DNA of 14,242 nt. It comes from an uncultured bacterium (GTDB taxonomy: Bacteria; Verrucomicrobiota; Lentisphaeria; Victivallales; UBA1829). Position 1 is the stretch's first letter. Each line of letters begins with the position of its first letter. The DNA lies in the NCBI GenBank assembly GCA_900548385.1, contig URKJ01000064.1, forward strand, positions 1-14,242, read 5' to 3'. Below are positions 6,487 through 13,156 of this stretch, piece after piece. A program made the position numbers and the translations under genes. The notes beneath the pieces were generated by a model. That model did not search any database, was not told the origin of the DNA, and saw nothing but the letters and a program-made list of their open reading frames with translations.

Positions 6487-8931
6487 ATGAACAGAAAATG
6501 GAAATTGCTTTATTTTGCAATGATCGGGTTTTTAGGATTCATGATTGCAAGAGGCGAAGCCGTGCAGGAAAAAATGTGCTGGGCACACTATGTTGCCTGG
6601 GGGTTCAACCAGACGGACGGCTATGATTTGGCGATGCGTTTTCCCGGAAACTGGATGCTGAGACCGTTTGGAGATAGAAGCCTGCTGGGGAAGAATATTC
6701 AGTGGGATTCCGGAATATTTTTCGGTGCGCGCCGCCAGATTGAAACCGCATTGGCATATGGAATCAACGGCTTCTGCGTGGATGTCGTCGATCCGAAAGG
6801 ATATACAGGCGCGACAAGCCGTTTTTTTCGTGATGCGGCAGGTCTGCCTTTTAAAATCGCGCTTTGTATGGACCGTCTGAGTTTTGACAATGCATATCTT
6901 CTTCAGCATCTTGGCAAGTTTATCTCCACCTATAAAGACCACCCGAACGCCTGTAAAATCAATGGTAAAATGGTTATCTTTGTCTATAACATCGCAGGGA
7001 AAAAGATTGACGACTGGCTTAAAATCCGTCAGGTGTTGAAAAACAGAGGACTGGATGCGTACTATCTTGTTCAGCCGGCTCATGAAACTTCCATGTGGGA
7101 TAAAGCGGAACGGCTGAAAGACGTGTCGCGTGGATTTGAAGGCTTTTACGACTTCGGCTGCAACGGATTTTCCGCCGAAGATATGAAGCAACGGCTTGCC
7201 AACGGACGCGCCGCTCTGAAGAAGTACCGCCCGGACGGCTTGTTCTGTGGGGGAATCGCGGTCGGCTATATCGGAAACGCAAGTTCATTCTACCGTCCGT
7301 TTTTGAATAGCGGAACTTTGAGAGACAACTGGGAGGCTTCGATAGCAAATCAGGTGGACTGGGTTTGTCTGACGACGTGGAACGATTACATAGAGCACAC
7401 GCAGTTTGAACCGTCCGTCATCAACCGGGACAATCTTCTGCGAATCAACCGGGAATATCTCGCAAAATGGCGCGGTACCCCATCGCTGCCGCGGCCGCCT
7501 CAGGTCATCTACTCCTATCATGAAGAAGTTCTTCTCGGCGACGATATGACGATTGAAGTGATGAATTTCAGTTACACAACACCGGCAGCCAAGGCCATGG
7601 TCCGGCTGGTCGATCCCTCCGGCAGAGTGCTGAAAGAGTTTGCCCCGGTCCCTTTGAAACAGTCGGCACTTTCCGTAAAAACGTTCCGCTTGAAACATGA
7701 GGAAATGAATAATTGGAACACAATGCGCGTACAGACGGCAGTCGTTGCGGAGGGAGAAAATCCGCAGTGGAAGGAACTGTACCCGATTATCCGCCGTTCC
7801 GGACGGACGGAAAGCGTGCGAACGATACGCCTGCGTCAGGATGATATCGTGGGACCGGCGGTGAAATTGAGTATCAAAACAGAAAAGAATGGCAAACGGA
7901 GCGCAATCATCCGGCTGCACAGCTGGATGTTTGCCGGCAAGGCGGAATTGCTCCGCAACGGCTGGCCGATCATGGATACGGAAATCAACCATCTGAAAAA
8001 GCCGGTTTGGGAATGGTCTGTTTCCCTGCCTGAAATGATGCGCTCCCCTGCAGATGTCTATACCGCACGCGTTACCGATGTTTCCGGGCGAATCGGATTC
8101 AGCAACACTGTCCGGCTTTATGCGGAAGGAGTGCAGGGCCATACGCAGCAGCCGGTTATTGTAACCGGATCGGATTTCGATGAGAACTGGCCTCTGTGGA
8201 AAAACCGCATTTCCCGCCTGAAACAGCCGCAGGTCAAAAACGTGAAAGTTCCGGATCATGATATTTTCTCCATTCGTTATGACTTCGATACACCCGTTGA
8301 CGGCCTGCTGATATCCTCATCCGGCTGGTTGATTCCGGCCCGTCTGGGATGCAGGAAGGGCCATGGCTGGACCGGGATTGCAGAAAAGAACTCCGTCCCC
8401 ACCTGGAAATCCACACAGGGACCCGGGAAAACGGAACGGACGGTACTCTCCTTTAACGGAGGGGCAAATGTGATCGCAATCGCGGCAAGAGCGATGCCGG
8501 CGGGACCCTTTACCGTGGAGCTGTGGATAAAGCCTGAACAGAAAGGTTCGGAAATGGTTCTGTTTCAGGATGCCGCCGGCATTGATTTTCTGCTGGACGC
8601 CCAACTGCGTCCGCAAGTATCCAGAGGCGGTCATATCGCAAAGGCGGAAGTCCGTTCCAAAAAAGCGGTCGCGGCAGGAAAATGGTCTCATCTGGCCGCC
8701 GTATATGACGGGTCCTCGCTCAAAATTTACCAAAACGGCAAGCTTACGGCGAAAGCTCCGGCTCCGGTCTGTACAAACGCGGTCAATTCACTTTCCCGTA
8801 TCGGCAACACTTTAAATCAGGACAAAGGATTCAAAGGCGATATGGCAGGATTCTCGCTTGAAGGAGCTGTCCGGGAACCGGATTCTTTCCGCCTGCTGAA
8901 AAATATGAACAACAACATCAAGGAGCACTGA
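6487..8931 (+). CDS. Secreted GH71/GH99-like glycosidase with LamG domain
   Basis: 814 residues. A Sec signal peptide (MNRKWKLLYF..., likely cut after GEA at 25) leads into a (beta/alpha)8-type catalytic domain at about 30-330. Its markers are CWAHYVAWGF (31-40), YGINGFCVDVVDP (91-103), GKMVIFVYN (160-168) and TWNDYIEHTQFEPS (297-310). The last resembles the WNE(W/Y)xExTxxE segment of GH99 and the TWNDY segment of GH71, which would make D300 and E303 candidate active-site acids. Two beta-rich linker domains (about 340-650) are followed by a concanavalin-like LamG domain (about 653-805; GPFTVELWIKP, GKWSHLAAVYDG, IYQNGKL), probably carbohydrate binding. Expected action is endo-hydrolysis of an external alpha-glucan or mannan; the substrate is unproven. 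AAGGAG six bases upstream fixes the start. Its stop is one base before the pseudopilin ATG, so the two are probably co-translated. Confidence 0.78.
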   Translation: MNRKWKLLYFAMIGFLGFMIARGEAVQEKMCWAHYVAWGFNQTDGYDLAMRFPGNWMLRPFGDRSLLGKNIQWDSGIFFGARRQIETALAYGINGFCVDVVDPKGYTGATSRFFRDAAGLPFKIALCMDRLSFDNAYLLQHLGKFISTYKDHPNACKINGKMVIFVYNIAGKKIDDWLKIRQVLKNRGLDAYYLVQPAHETSMWDKAERLKDVSRGFEGFYDFGCNGFSAEDMKQRLANGRAALKKYRPDGLFCGGIAVGYIGNASSFYRPFLNSGTLRDNWEASIANQVDWVCLTTWNDYIEHTQFEPSVINRDNLLRINREYLAKWRGTPSLPRPPQVIYSYHEEVLLGDDMTIEVMNFSYTTPAAKAMVRLVDPSGRVLKEFAPVPLKQSALSVKTFRLKHEEMNNWNTMRVQTAVVAEGENPQWKELYPIIRRSGRTESVRTIRLRQDDIVGPAVKLSIKTEKNGKRSAIIRLHSWMFAGKAELLRNGWPIMDTEINHLKKPVWEWSVSLPEMMRSPADVYTARVTDVSGRIGFSNTVRLYAEGVQGHTQQPVIVTGSDFDENWPLWKNRISRLKQPQVKNVKVPDHDIFSIRYDFDTPVDGLLISSSGWLIPARLGCRKGHGWTGIAEKNSVPTWKSTQGPGKTERTVLSFNGGANVIAIAARAMPAGPFTVELWIKPEQKGSEMVLFQDAAGIDFLLDAQLRPQVSRGGHIAKAEVRSKKAVAAGKWSHLAAVYDGSSLKIYQNGKLTAKAPAPVCTNAVNSLSRIGNTLNQDKGFKGDMAGFSLEGAVREPDSFRLLKNMNNNIKEH

Positions 8932-8932
8932 A

Positions 8933-9607
8933 ATGAAAAAAAATGCAGGACGTATCAGAAAGTTTACCCTTGTAGAACTCCTGACGGTGATTTCTGTAAT
9001 CGCTATATTGGCTGCTCTCATTCTTCCGGCTTTGAATAAAGCGATCTCGAAAGCACAGAACACCGCCTGTAAAAACAATTTGAAGCAGATCGGCAATTAC
9101 GTCAATATGTACAGTGTTGACAATGATTCCTGTGTCGTATCGCATTTATTCAGTTATGGCTGGAATGATGCCGCTCTGGGCATGATGCTGCGTCCTTACA
9201 TCTCTTCGTGGGATGGCAATAACATGGGACCGGGCGCGGTCGGGTATTGCCCTGTAAATAAAAAGAGGGATCAATACTGTTCCTCTTACGGGACAATACG
9301 CTACGAGGGATTTCTTTATGAGCTGAATTCCAACGGCTGGATTCAGGGAAACAGCGGCTTCTTTTATGGGAAACTTGAAAAGATTATCAGTATGAAAAAG
9401 AATTACCGCTGGGCTCTGGTCGCGGACGACCCCGCACTGAACAATCACAATACGCCCGATATTAATTTCTGGAGAGTGGACGGATCCATAAACTCTTTAC
9501 GCAACTCTCCCTGGCTTCCATTTCCTCCGGAGTGCGGTCGGGGGTGGGGCAGTTCCTGGTACTACTATAACAAAGTCTGGAGAGCAATGTGCAACTCACG
9601 GTTGTAA
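8933..9607 (+). CDS. Prepilin-type N-terminal domain (pseudopilin-like) protein
   Basis: 224 residues. A type III (class 3) signal: basic leader MKKNAGRIRK, then FTLVELLTVISVIAILAALI and LPALNKAISKAQ, with glutamate at +5 of the predicted mature protein. Residue -1 is Lys instead of the usual Gly. The globular part (about 45-224) is rich in Tyr, Trp and Asn with several Cys. It contains INFWRVDGSIN (177-187), recalling the FxDGH segment of DUF1559-type proteins that are highly expanded in Planctomycetota and Lentisphaerota. Role unknown; likely membrane-anchored or assembled through a type II secretion/pilus-like machine and possibly used with the glycosidase. AAGGAG (8920-8925) lies seven bases before the ATG, inside the end of the glycosidase gene. 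Confidence 0.85.
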   Translation: MKKNAGRIRKFTLVELLTVISVIAILAALILPALNKAISKAQNTACKNNLKQIGNYVNMYSVDNDSCVVSHLFSYGWNDAALGMMLRPYISSWDGNNMGPGAVGYCPVNKKRDQYCSSYGTIRYEGFLYELNSNGWIQGNSGFFYGKLEKIISMKKNYRWALVADDPALNNHNTPDINFWRVDGSINSLRNSPWLPFPPECGRGWGSSWYYYNKVWRAMCNSRL

Positions 9608-9618
9608 ATGTTTCCGCA

Positions 9619-9634
9619 TTTTCCCTTCGGGAAA
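9619..9634 (+). terminator. Small hairpin after the pseudopilin gene
   Basis: TTTCCC (9620-9625) and GGGAAA (9629-9634) pair around TTC, 12 bases after the pseudopilin stop. There is no T-tract after it, only CCGGCCGG, so factor-independent termination is doubtful. The remaining spacer to 9719 shows nothing else recognisable. Confidence 0.25.
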
Positions 9635-9719
9635 CCGGCCGGGAGCATAACACCGCAGCGAAAGAAAGATGGGGTGCTGTATTTTCATAGTATACGAATC
9701 TATCGAAGAGTCTGGGAAA

Positions 9720-9765
9720 ACAATATTCTTTCTGTTTCTCAGACCATGCCGAAGTAACAGCGGGT
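9720..9765 (+). repeat. Direct repeat, right copy (methyltransferase 3' end)
   Basis: Partner of 5085-5130 (42/46 identical). On the - strand it encodes the true end of the methyltransferase (RCYFGMV, stop at 9739-9741). On the + strand it still reads NILSVSQTMPK and a TAA at 9755-9757, an intact copy of the MurG C-terminus with no murG in front of it. The difference at 5119/9754 is synonymous in both overlapping frames (Lys AAA/AAG; Tyr TAT/TAC). The other coding differences swap Ala for Met in both proteins, plus one Ile/Thr change at the edge. Confidence 0.9.
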
Positions 9766-10494
9766 GACGTGACGGATCAGGATCTTTCCGTTGCCGTCCT
9801 GCATCCGGTCGAAGAGTTCGGCGAGATCGGCGGTAAAGGCGTCGCGTCCTTCCGATCCCGCAACCGGAGCGTAGGAACTGGAAAGATTCCGTCCGATGAA
9901 CGATTCCCGGTCGAAGTATTGCGGATTTTCAAATTCCCGGATTCTGCAGGTCCCCGGCCGGAAGAACGGCACGATCAATTCATCGGTGATGTTGTTGCCG
10001 CTGAATCCGTGGAAATCCGGACAGTAGCGGCGGCAGATTTCCGCGTTTTCGAGAATGATCGGAGCTGTCCTGTCACGCATGTTCCAGACGAGCACCACGG
10101 GTGCTCCGGGCTTGAGGATTCTCCGGCACTCTTCGCGGAATGCGTCCGGATCGAACCAGTGAAACGCCTGTGCCGCGATCACGAGGTCTGCGCAATGCTC
10201 TTCCAGCAAAGTATGTTCCGCGGTTCCGGTATGGGAAACGAACCCCGGATATCCGGCAAGTCTCTGTTCGGCGACACTCCGCATATCTTCGTTCGGCTCC
10301 ACCGCGATTACGCAGTTGTGCCGTTTCAGCAGGGCTTCCGTCAGGATTCCCGTTCCCGAACCGATTTCGACAAGAACGGATTCCCGGACCGGACGGATGT
10401 ATTCAAACAGTTCATCCAGAAAGGCATCGGGATAAGAGGGACGGTACTTGGAATAAATTTCCGCTTTTCCGGTGAATTTATACAGATTATTCAT
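9739..10494 (-). CDS. Class I SAM-dependent methyltransferase
   Basis: 251 residues from the chosen start. Rossmann-fold methyltransferase of the Methyltransf_11/25 type: motif I VEIGSGTG at 42-49 with the acidic motif VIAVEPNEDM at 62-71, AQAFHWFDPDAF at 108-119 and ILKPGAPVVLVW at 126-137. The C-terminal part (SFIGRNLSSSYAP, LFDRM, VTRCYFGMV) fits uncharacterised small-molecule methyltransferases near trans-aconitate methyltransferase; the substrate is unknown. The frame stays open upstream to an ATG at 10575, but AAAGGAA seven bases before the ATG at 10494 and the start of similarity at NNLYKF favour 10494. It is convergent with the pseudopilin gene. Its 3' end lies inside the right direct repeat, and it was probably once the tail-to-tail neighbour of murG. 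Confidence 0.88.
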   Translation of the reverse strand: MNNLYKFTGKAEIYSKYRPSYPDAFLDELFEYIRPVRESVLVEIGSGTGILTEALLKRHNCVIAVEPNEDMRSVAEQRLAGYPGFVSHTGTAEHTLLEEHCADLVIAAQAFHWFDPDAFREECRRILKPGAPVVLVWNMRDRTAPIILENAEICRRYCPDFHGFSGNNITDELIVPFFRPGTCRIREFENPQYFDRESFIGRNLSSSYAPVAGSEGRDAFTADLAELFDRMQDGNGKILIRHVTRCYFGMV

Positions 10495-10522
10495 AGAATT
10501 CCTTTTGTTCAGTGACATTGTA

Positions 10523-10550
10523 TAAATAATACCGGAAAACGGAAAGTCAA
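10523..10550 (-). promoter_or_regulatory. Candidate promoter of the methyltransferase
   Basis: On the - strand TTGACT (10545-10550) is followed after 16 bases by TATTTA (10523-10528), about 30 bases before the ATG at 10494. The -35 is good and the -10 mediocre. Its placement supports the downstream start over the ATG at 10575, which would lie upstream of this promoter. Confidence 0.4.
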
Positions 10551-10673
10551 GTTTGAGAAAAGGATTTTCCTGCAATCAAGCGGGATCAGTTATTCCGGAT
10601 ACGCGCAGGAATTGCTGTATTCGGCGGAAATCCCCCTGATCCTGTTATGGAAGGGTCAGAGGGTGTGATGCGG

Positions 10674-10690
10674 AAAACCGGGGATCCGGT
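10674..10690 (-). terminator. Weak terminator overlapping the CsgG-like gene's stop
   Basis: Read on the - strand, ACCGG and CCGGT (10677-10681 and 10686-10690) pair around a 4-base loop, followed by a short TTTT and CC. The stem begins inside the TGA stop of the gene ending at 10690. Short stem and short T-run make it a weak terminator at best. Confidence 0.35.
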
Positions 10691-11613
10691 CAGAACGGAG
10701 CCGCGGCTGCCGGCGCCTGTACCGCCGCCGGGGCGGCTGCCGGAGGTGCTTCCATTGCGGGACGGGCAATATGATCAACTTTCACCGACTTTTTTGAAAA
10801 GGCCTGTACAATGGTGCCGTAACTGCCGTCTTCGCCCGGTCTGGTGATGCGGATTGTGCAGATTCTGGTTTCCCGGCGGGTGGTTTTGCCGGTTCTGCGG
10901 TTGCGGATGGGTTTCCCGGTCTCGAAAATATCGAACATGGATCCGACCGGAGCCACGCTCGCCGGAGCGTCGATCATGACATTGTTTCCGGAGCAGTCCA
11001 TGACATAGAACGGGGTATACCGGATCAGCTCTTTGACAATATCCTGACAGGTATAGCTGCAGGCTTCCTGAAGACTTTGTTCCCTGTAATTTCCGCTTTT
11101 CGTTCCGCCCGGAGCGACCGAAACCGAAGCCATTGCAGTGCGTTTGATGTTTTTCGATGCAACCGTTGTTGCGGTTTTCATGTCAACAAGAGTCAGGATC
11201 AGTTCAATGGTGGCGACTTCGTTTCCGGAAACATGACCGTAAAGAGCATCCTGCTGTTTTTCGCTGGATACTCCGTACCGCAGAATGGTCATGCGAACGA
11301 AAAATCCGGGAGTCTGGATTTTGGTTTGATTGCCGCCGTCATCCGCTGCCACGGCAAATTTTTCCGTATCGACGTGCACGGCAGCCAGGTCTTTCATATC
11401 CATGACACGGTAAATGCCGCTTTGCGTCAATTCATGGTTCAGACGGTCGACCAGTGCCGAAAAGTTGGCTCTGGGATTATCTGTTTTATTCTGAATCTTT
11501 TTGGATTCAATGCATACGATCGGGCGGGTATCCTGTCCTTCATCGTCGGCATGAAGAGTCAATGCCGTAAAAGGCAGTAATGTTGTCAGCAGGAGAAATA
11601 TCGGCAATTTCAT
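10690..11613 (-). CDS. Exported CsgG/LpoB-like protein with Ala/Pro tail
   Basis: 307 residues. Signal peptide MKLPIFLLLT...ALTLHA, cut near residue 22, with no lipobox. The mature part has the layout of the CsgG/LpoB/TolB-N class: an opening strand (PIVCIESKKI, 31-40), LVDRLNHELTQSGIYRVMDMKDL (54-76 region), FVRMTILRYGV (105-115), VATIELILTLVDMKTATTVASK (133-154) and a helix with ACSYTCQDIVKEL (184-196). From about 222 a FlgT-C-like barrel segment (VGSMFDIFETGKPI, then TGKTT and GTIV) follows. The C-terminus (about 289-307) is almost only Ala, Pro and Gln. Likely periplasmic or outer-membrane associated; function unknown. AAGGAA eight bases upstream of the ATG at 11613 favours this start over an upstream in-frame ATG at 11706, which would bury the signal peptide. 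It follows the lipoprotein gene by 96 bp. Confidence 0.72.
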   Translation of the reverse strand: MKLPIFLLLTTLLPFTALTLHADDEGQDTRPIVCIESKKIQNKTDNPRANFSALVDRLNHELTQSGIYRVMDMKDLAAVHVDTEKFAVAADDGGNQTKIQTPGFFVRMTILRYGVSSEKQQDALYGHVSGNEVATIELILTLVDMKTATTVASKNIKRTAMASVSVAPGGTKSGNYREQSLQEACSYTCQDIVKELIRYTPFYVMDCSGNNVMIDAPASVAPVGSMFDIFETGKPIRNRRTGKTTRRETRICTIRITRPGEDGSYGTIVQAFSKKSVKVDHIARPAMEAPPAAAPAAVQAPAAAAPF

Positions 11614-11668
11614 TGATTGTTCCTTGTAATGGGCATTTTCTCTGCGTTTATTTTGCAGACTTGTTTTC

Positions 11669-11702
11669 AAACGGGATGGCGCACGGTTGGAACGCCATCC
11701 CG
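11669..11702 (-). terminator. Strong hairpin between lipoprotein and CsgG-like genes
   Basis: A perfect 10-bp GC-rich stem, CGGGATGGCG (11672-11681) with CGCCATCCCG (11693-11702), and an 11-base loop. On the - strand it starts eight bases after the lipoprotein stop and is followed by TTTG. It could be a full or partial terminator that lowers expression of the downstream gene, or an mRNA-stabilising structure. The T-tract is short, so termination efficiency is uncertain. Confidence 0.6.
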
Positions 11703-11709
11703 GCATCTG

Positions 11710-12741
11710 TTATTTTCCGGCGATTTCTGCGGAAGTCCAGACAAAGACCGAACGGGTTTTCGGATCGTCATTATCCTTAACGAATACCCAGGCATGGTCT
11801 TTTCCAACCGGAGCGTTATGTTCGCCGACAACTCCATCCCGGAGAAGCTGTTTGCTGACAGCAAATTTTTCCGGCTGTCCGGGCAGTGTGGGGACTTTGC
11901 GCTGAACATTGCGGAAGAAACGCACCCGCTGTCCTTTGCTGATCCCGTATTCGCTGCCGGCGGAAAGACGGACGAACAGTCCATTTCCTCTCATCTGGTC
12001 GACATGAAGCGGCGGACCGAACTGGGCCGCATAGCGGCTCATCGCCTGTTCCACCGCATAGGCAACCGCATCTTTCAGCAGGGAAACATCCGGAGTGTTT
12101 GTGGGGATAGATTTCGTATGGGTAACGCTTTCCGAAAAAGAGAAGACATTCTTGCCGTCCGGAGCGGTCAGATTGATTTCCAAAGTCACATCCGCATAAT
12201 ACCAGTGAACTTTCTTTGCACTGCCGGTGATCTTGCTGTCGACAAAAGGAGAAGCGATATCCGCAACTGTTCCGATCGTATCGCCGGCATCTTTCAGTTC
12301 CACATTGCTGATGTTAAAAGTGAAGATGTAGGGACCGGAAGCGGCGGATGCGGCAGGAGCGCGGGTGATCGTTGCGCCGGGAGCGGTACGGAGACTGGAT
12401 TCGTTGTTGACGATTTCAAAGTCCCGCAGACCGCTGACAATACTGACCAGTTTGGCTTCGGCAGACGCCATCATGTCTTTCCGCATTTCCAGAGAGAACT
12501 GGGAAGCCGCACGGCGGTCCGGCGACAGGAAGCGGTGACCTTTTTCCGACATCCGGATTGTGACCGGACGTTTGAATTTCTGACGTTCTTCATAACTTTT
12601 TATACTTTGCGCCACATACGGCATATTGACTTCGTCCGTGAGATTGTCGTCCGGCATTGGACCGTAATTGTCGAAAGAAGTACAGCCGCTAAGCAGTACG
12701 GTTCCAACGAATCCAAATAAGAATTTGATGTTTTTTTTCAT
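11710..12741 (-). CDS. Lipoprotein with CsgG/FlgT-like architecture
   Basis: 343 residues. A lipoprotein signal peptide with lipobox LLSGC (Cys20, then Thr-Ser, so outer-membrane sorting is likely if Lol rules apply). A region at about 55-235 has features shared with the next gene's product: ASAEAKLVSIVSGLRDFEIV (93-112), YIFTFNISNVEL (138-149), ADVTLEINLTAPDGKNVFSF (183-202) and the helix LLKDAVAYAVEQAMSRYAAQF (221-241). A C-terminal segment (about 255-340; RLSAGSEYGISKGQRVRFFR) looks like the FlgT-C-type barrel. Probable envelope scaffold or assembly factor; function unknown. The site before the ATG (AAAGAAAG) is weak, but the lipobox placement supports the start. First of a likely two-gene unit with the CsgG-like gene; 415 bp separate it from the PEGA-domain gene. 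Confidence 0.72.
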   Translation of the reverse strand: MKKNIKFLFGFVGTVLLSGCTSFDNYGPMPDDNLTDEVNMPYVAQSIKSYEERQKFKRPVTIRMSEKGHRFLSPDRRAASQFSLEMRKDMMASAEAKLVSIVSGLRDFEIVNNESSLRTAPGATITRAPAASAASGPYIFTFNISNVELKDAGDTIGTVADIASPFVDSKITGSAKKVHWYYADVTLEINLTAPDGKNVFSFSESVTHTKSIPTNTPDVSLLKDAVAYAVEQAMSRYAAQFGPPLHVDQMRGNGLFVRLSAGSEYGISKGQRVRFFRNVQRKVPTLPGQPEKFAVSKQLLRDGVVGEHNAPVGKDHAWVFVKDNDDPKTRSVFVWTSAEIAGK

Positions 12742-13156
12742 CTTTCTTTACACCCTTTTCGTTGAGAGCCTATTTAAAAATGAAAGGCTCTTTTCTGTTT
12801 ACAATTCGTTTTTTGGTGTGCTAAAATCTTGGCACATCTGTTGTTTTTGTATCAAAAGATCGCTCAAAAACTATTTTTTGTATGAACCTCCTTTTCCATC
12901 ACTGCGGGAATTACTGATTTTCTATTTTCAATCGAATCTAAATCAATCTATTCAAGCATGTTGAACAGTTGCTTTACCGTAAATGGCAATCGTGCCGGGC
13001 ATCAGCAAACAAAGAGTTTTCCGATGTTACATTTTGTCTTTGCGCTGCGTTTACCATCTTAATTACACCCGTTCTCTTGCGGAAGATTGCCGGGATTTTC
13101 CGATTGAATCCGGTACGGTTGTAATGTAATTCAAGTTGCCACATTAAGTATGAAAA
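12742..13156 (-). other. AT-rich 415-bp leader/intergenic region
   Basis: No full-length gene is seen. On the - strand it holds: (a) AAAAGGAGG at 12887-12895 with no ATG at proper distance downstream; the frame from ATA at 12883 runs 20 codons to a TAG at 12821-12823. An ATG at 12899, overlapping the motif, starts an 11-codon frame (MEKEVHTKNSF). (b) A 7-bp stem AGAGCCT/AGGCTCT (12765-12771, 12785-12791) in the lipoprotein leader; it is followed by TTT on the + side only. (c) An inverted repeat around TGTTGAACA (12959-12967) with outer arms AAGCA/TGCTT. (d) A bulged stem around 13090-13113 (CCGGGATT with AATCCGG). No convincing promoter could be picked. Confidence 0.4.

Larger units (their letters stand above)
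5131..9719 (+). other. Candidate inserted cassette between direct repeats
   Basis: The 4.6-kb segment between the two repeat copies holds, all on +, a GntR/LacI-type regulator, a secreted glycosidase and a pseudopilin-like gene. Base composition looks lower in GC than murG on one side (for example 6961-7020 has about 37% GC against about 68% for 4021-4080). No integrase, transposase, terminal inverted repeat or tRNA is seen. The bracketing repeat, which can encode both flanking gene ends in each copy, suggests insertion at an ancestral murG/methyltransferase junction. Mechanism and mobility are inferred, not shown. Confidence 0.45.

Noticed and set aside
7285..8259. 324-codon open frame on - opposite the glycosidase gene
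   Set aside because: Antisense shadow of a gene with signal peptide, enzyme domain and good ribosome site; nothing recognisable in the shadow.
9691..9703. loxP-arm-like sequence (- strand ATAGATTCGTATA, 11 of 13 matching)
   Set aside because: There is no second arm at the right spacing and no Cre-like gene; one half-match near the right repeat is likely chance.
10495..10575. Longer N-terminus of the methyltransferase starting at 10575
   Set aside because: The extra 27 residues have no family similarity, the candidate promoter lies inside them, and a good ribosome site precedes the ATG at 10494.
11614..11706. Longer N-terminus of the CsgG-like protein starting at 11706
   Set aside because: It would run through the strong hairpin at 11672-11702 and place 31 charged residues before a typical signal peptide.
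11617..12720. 367-codon open frame on + opposite the lipoprotein gene
   Set aside because: The opposite strand has a lipobox and a coherent domain order; the + frame shows neither a domain nor a proper start.
12668..12964. 98-codon + frame in the AT-rich spacer
   Set aside because: It overlaps the start of the lipoprotein gene in antisense, is Phe/Leu-rich from AT content, and has no domain or clear ribosome site.
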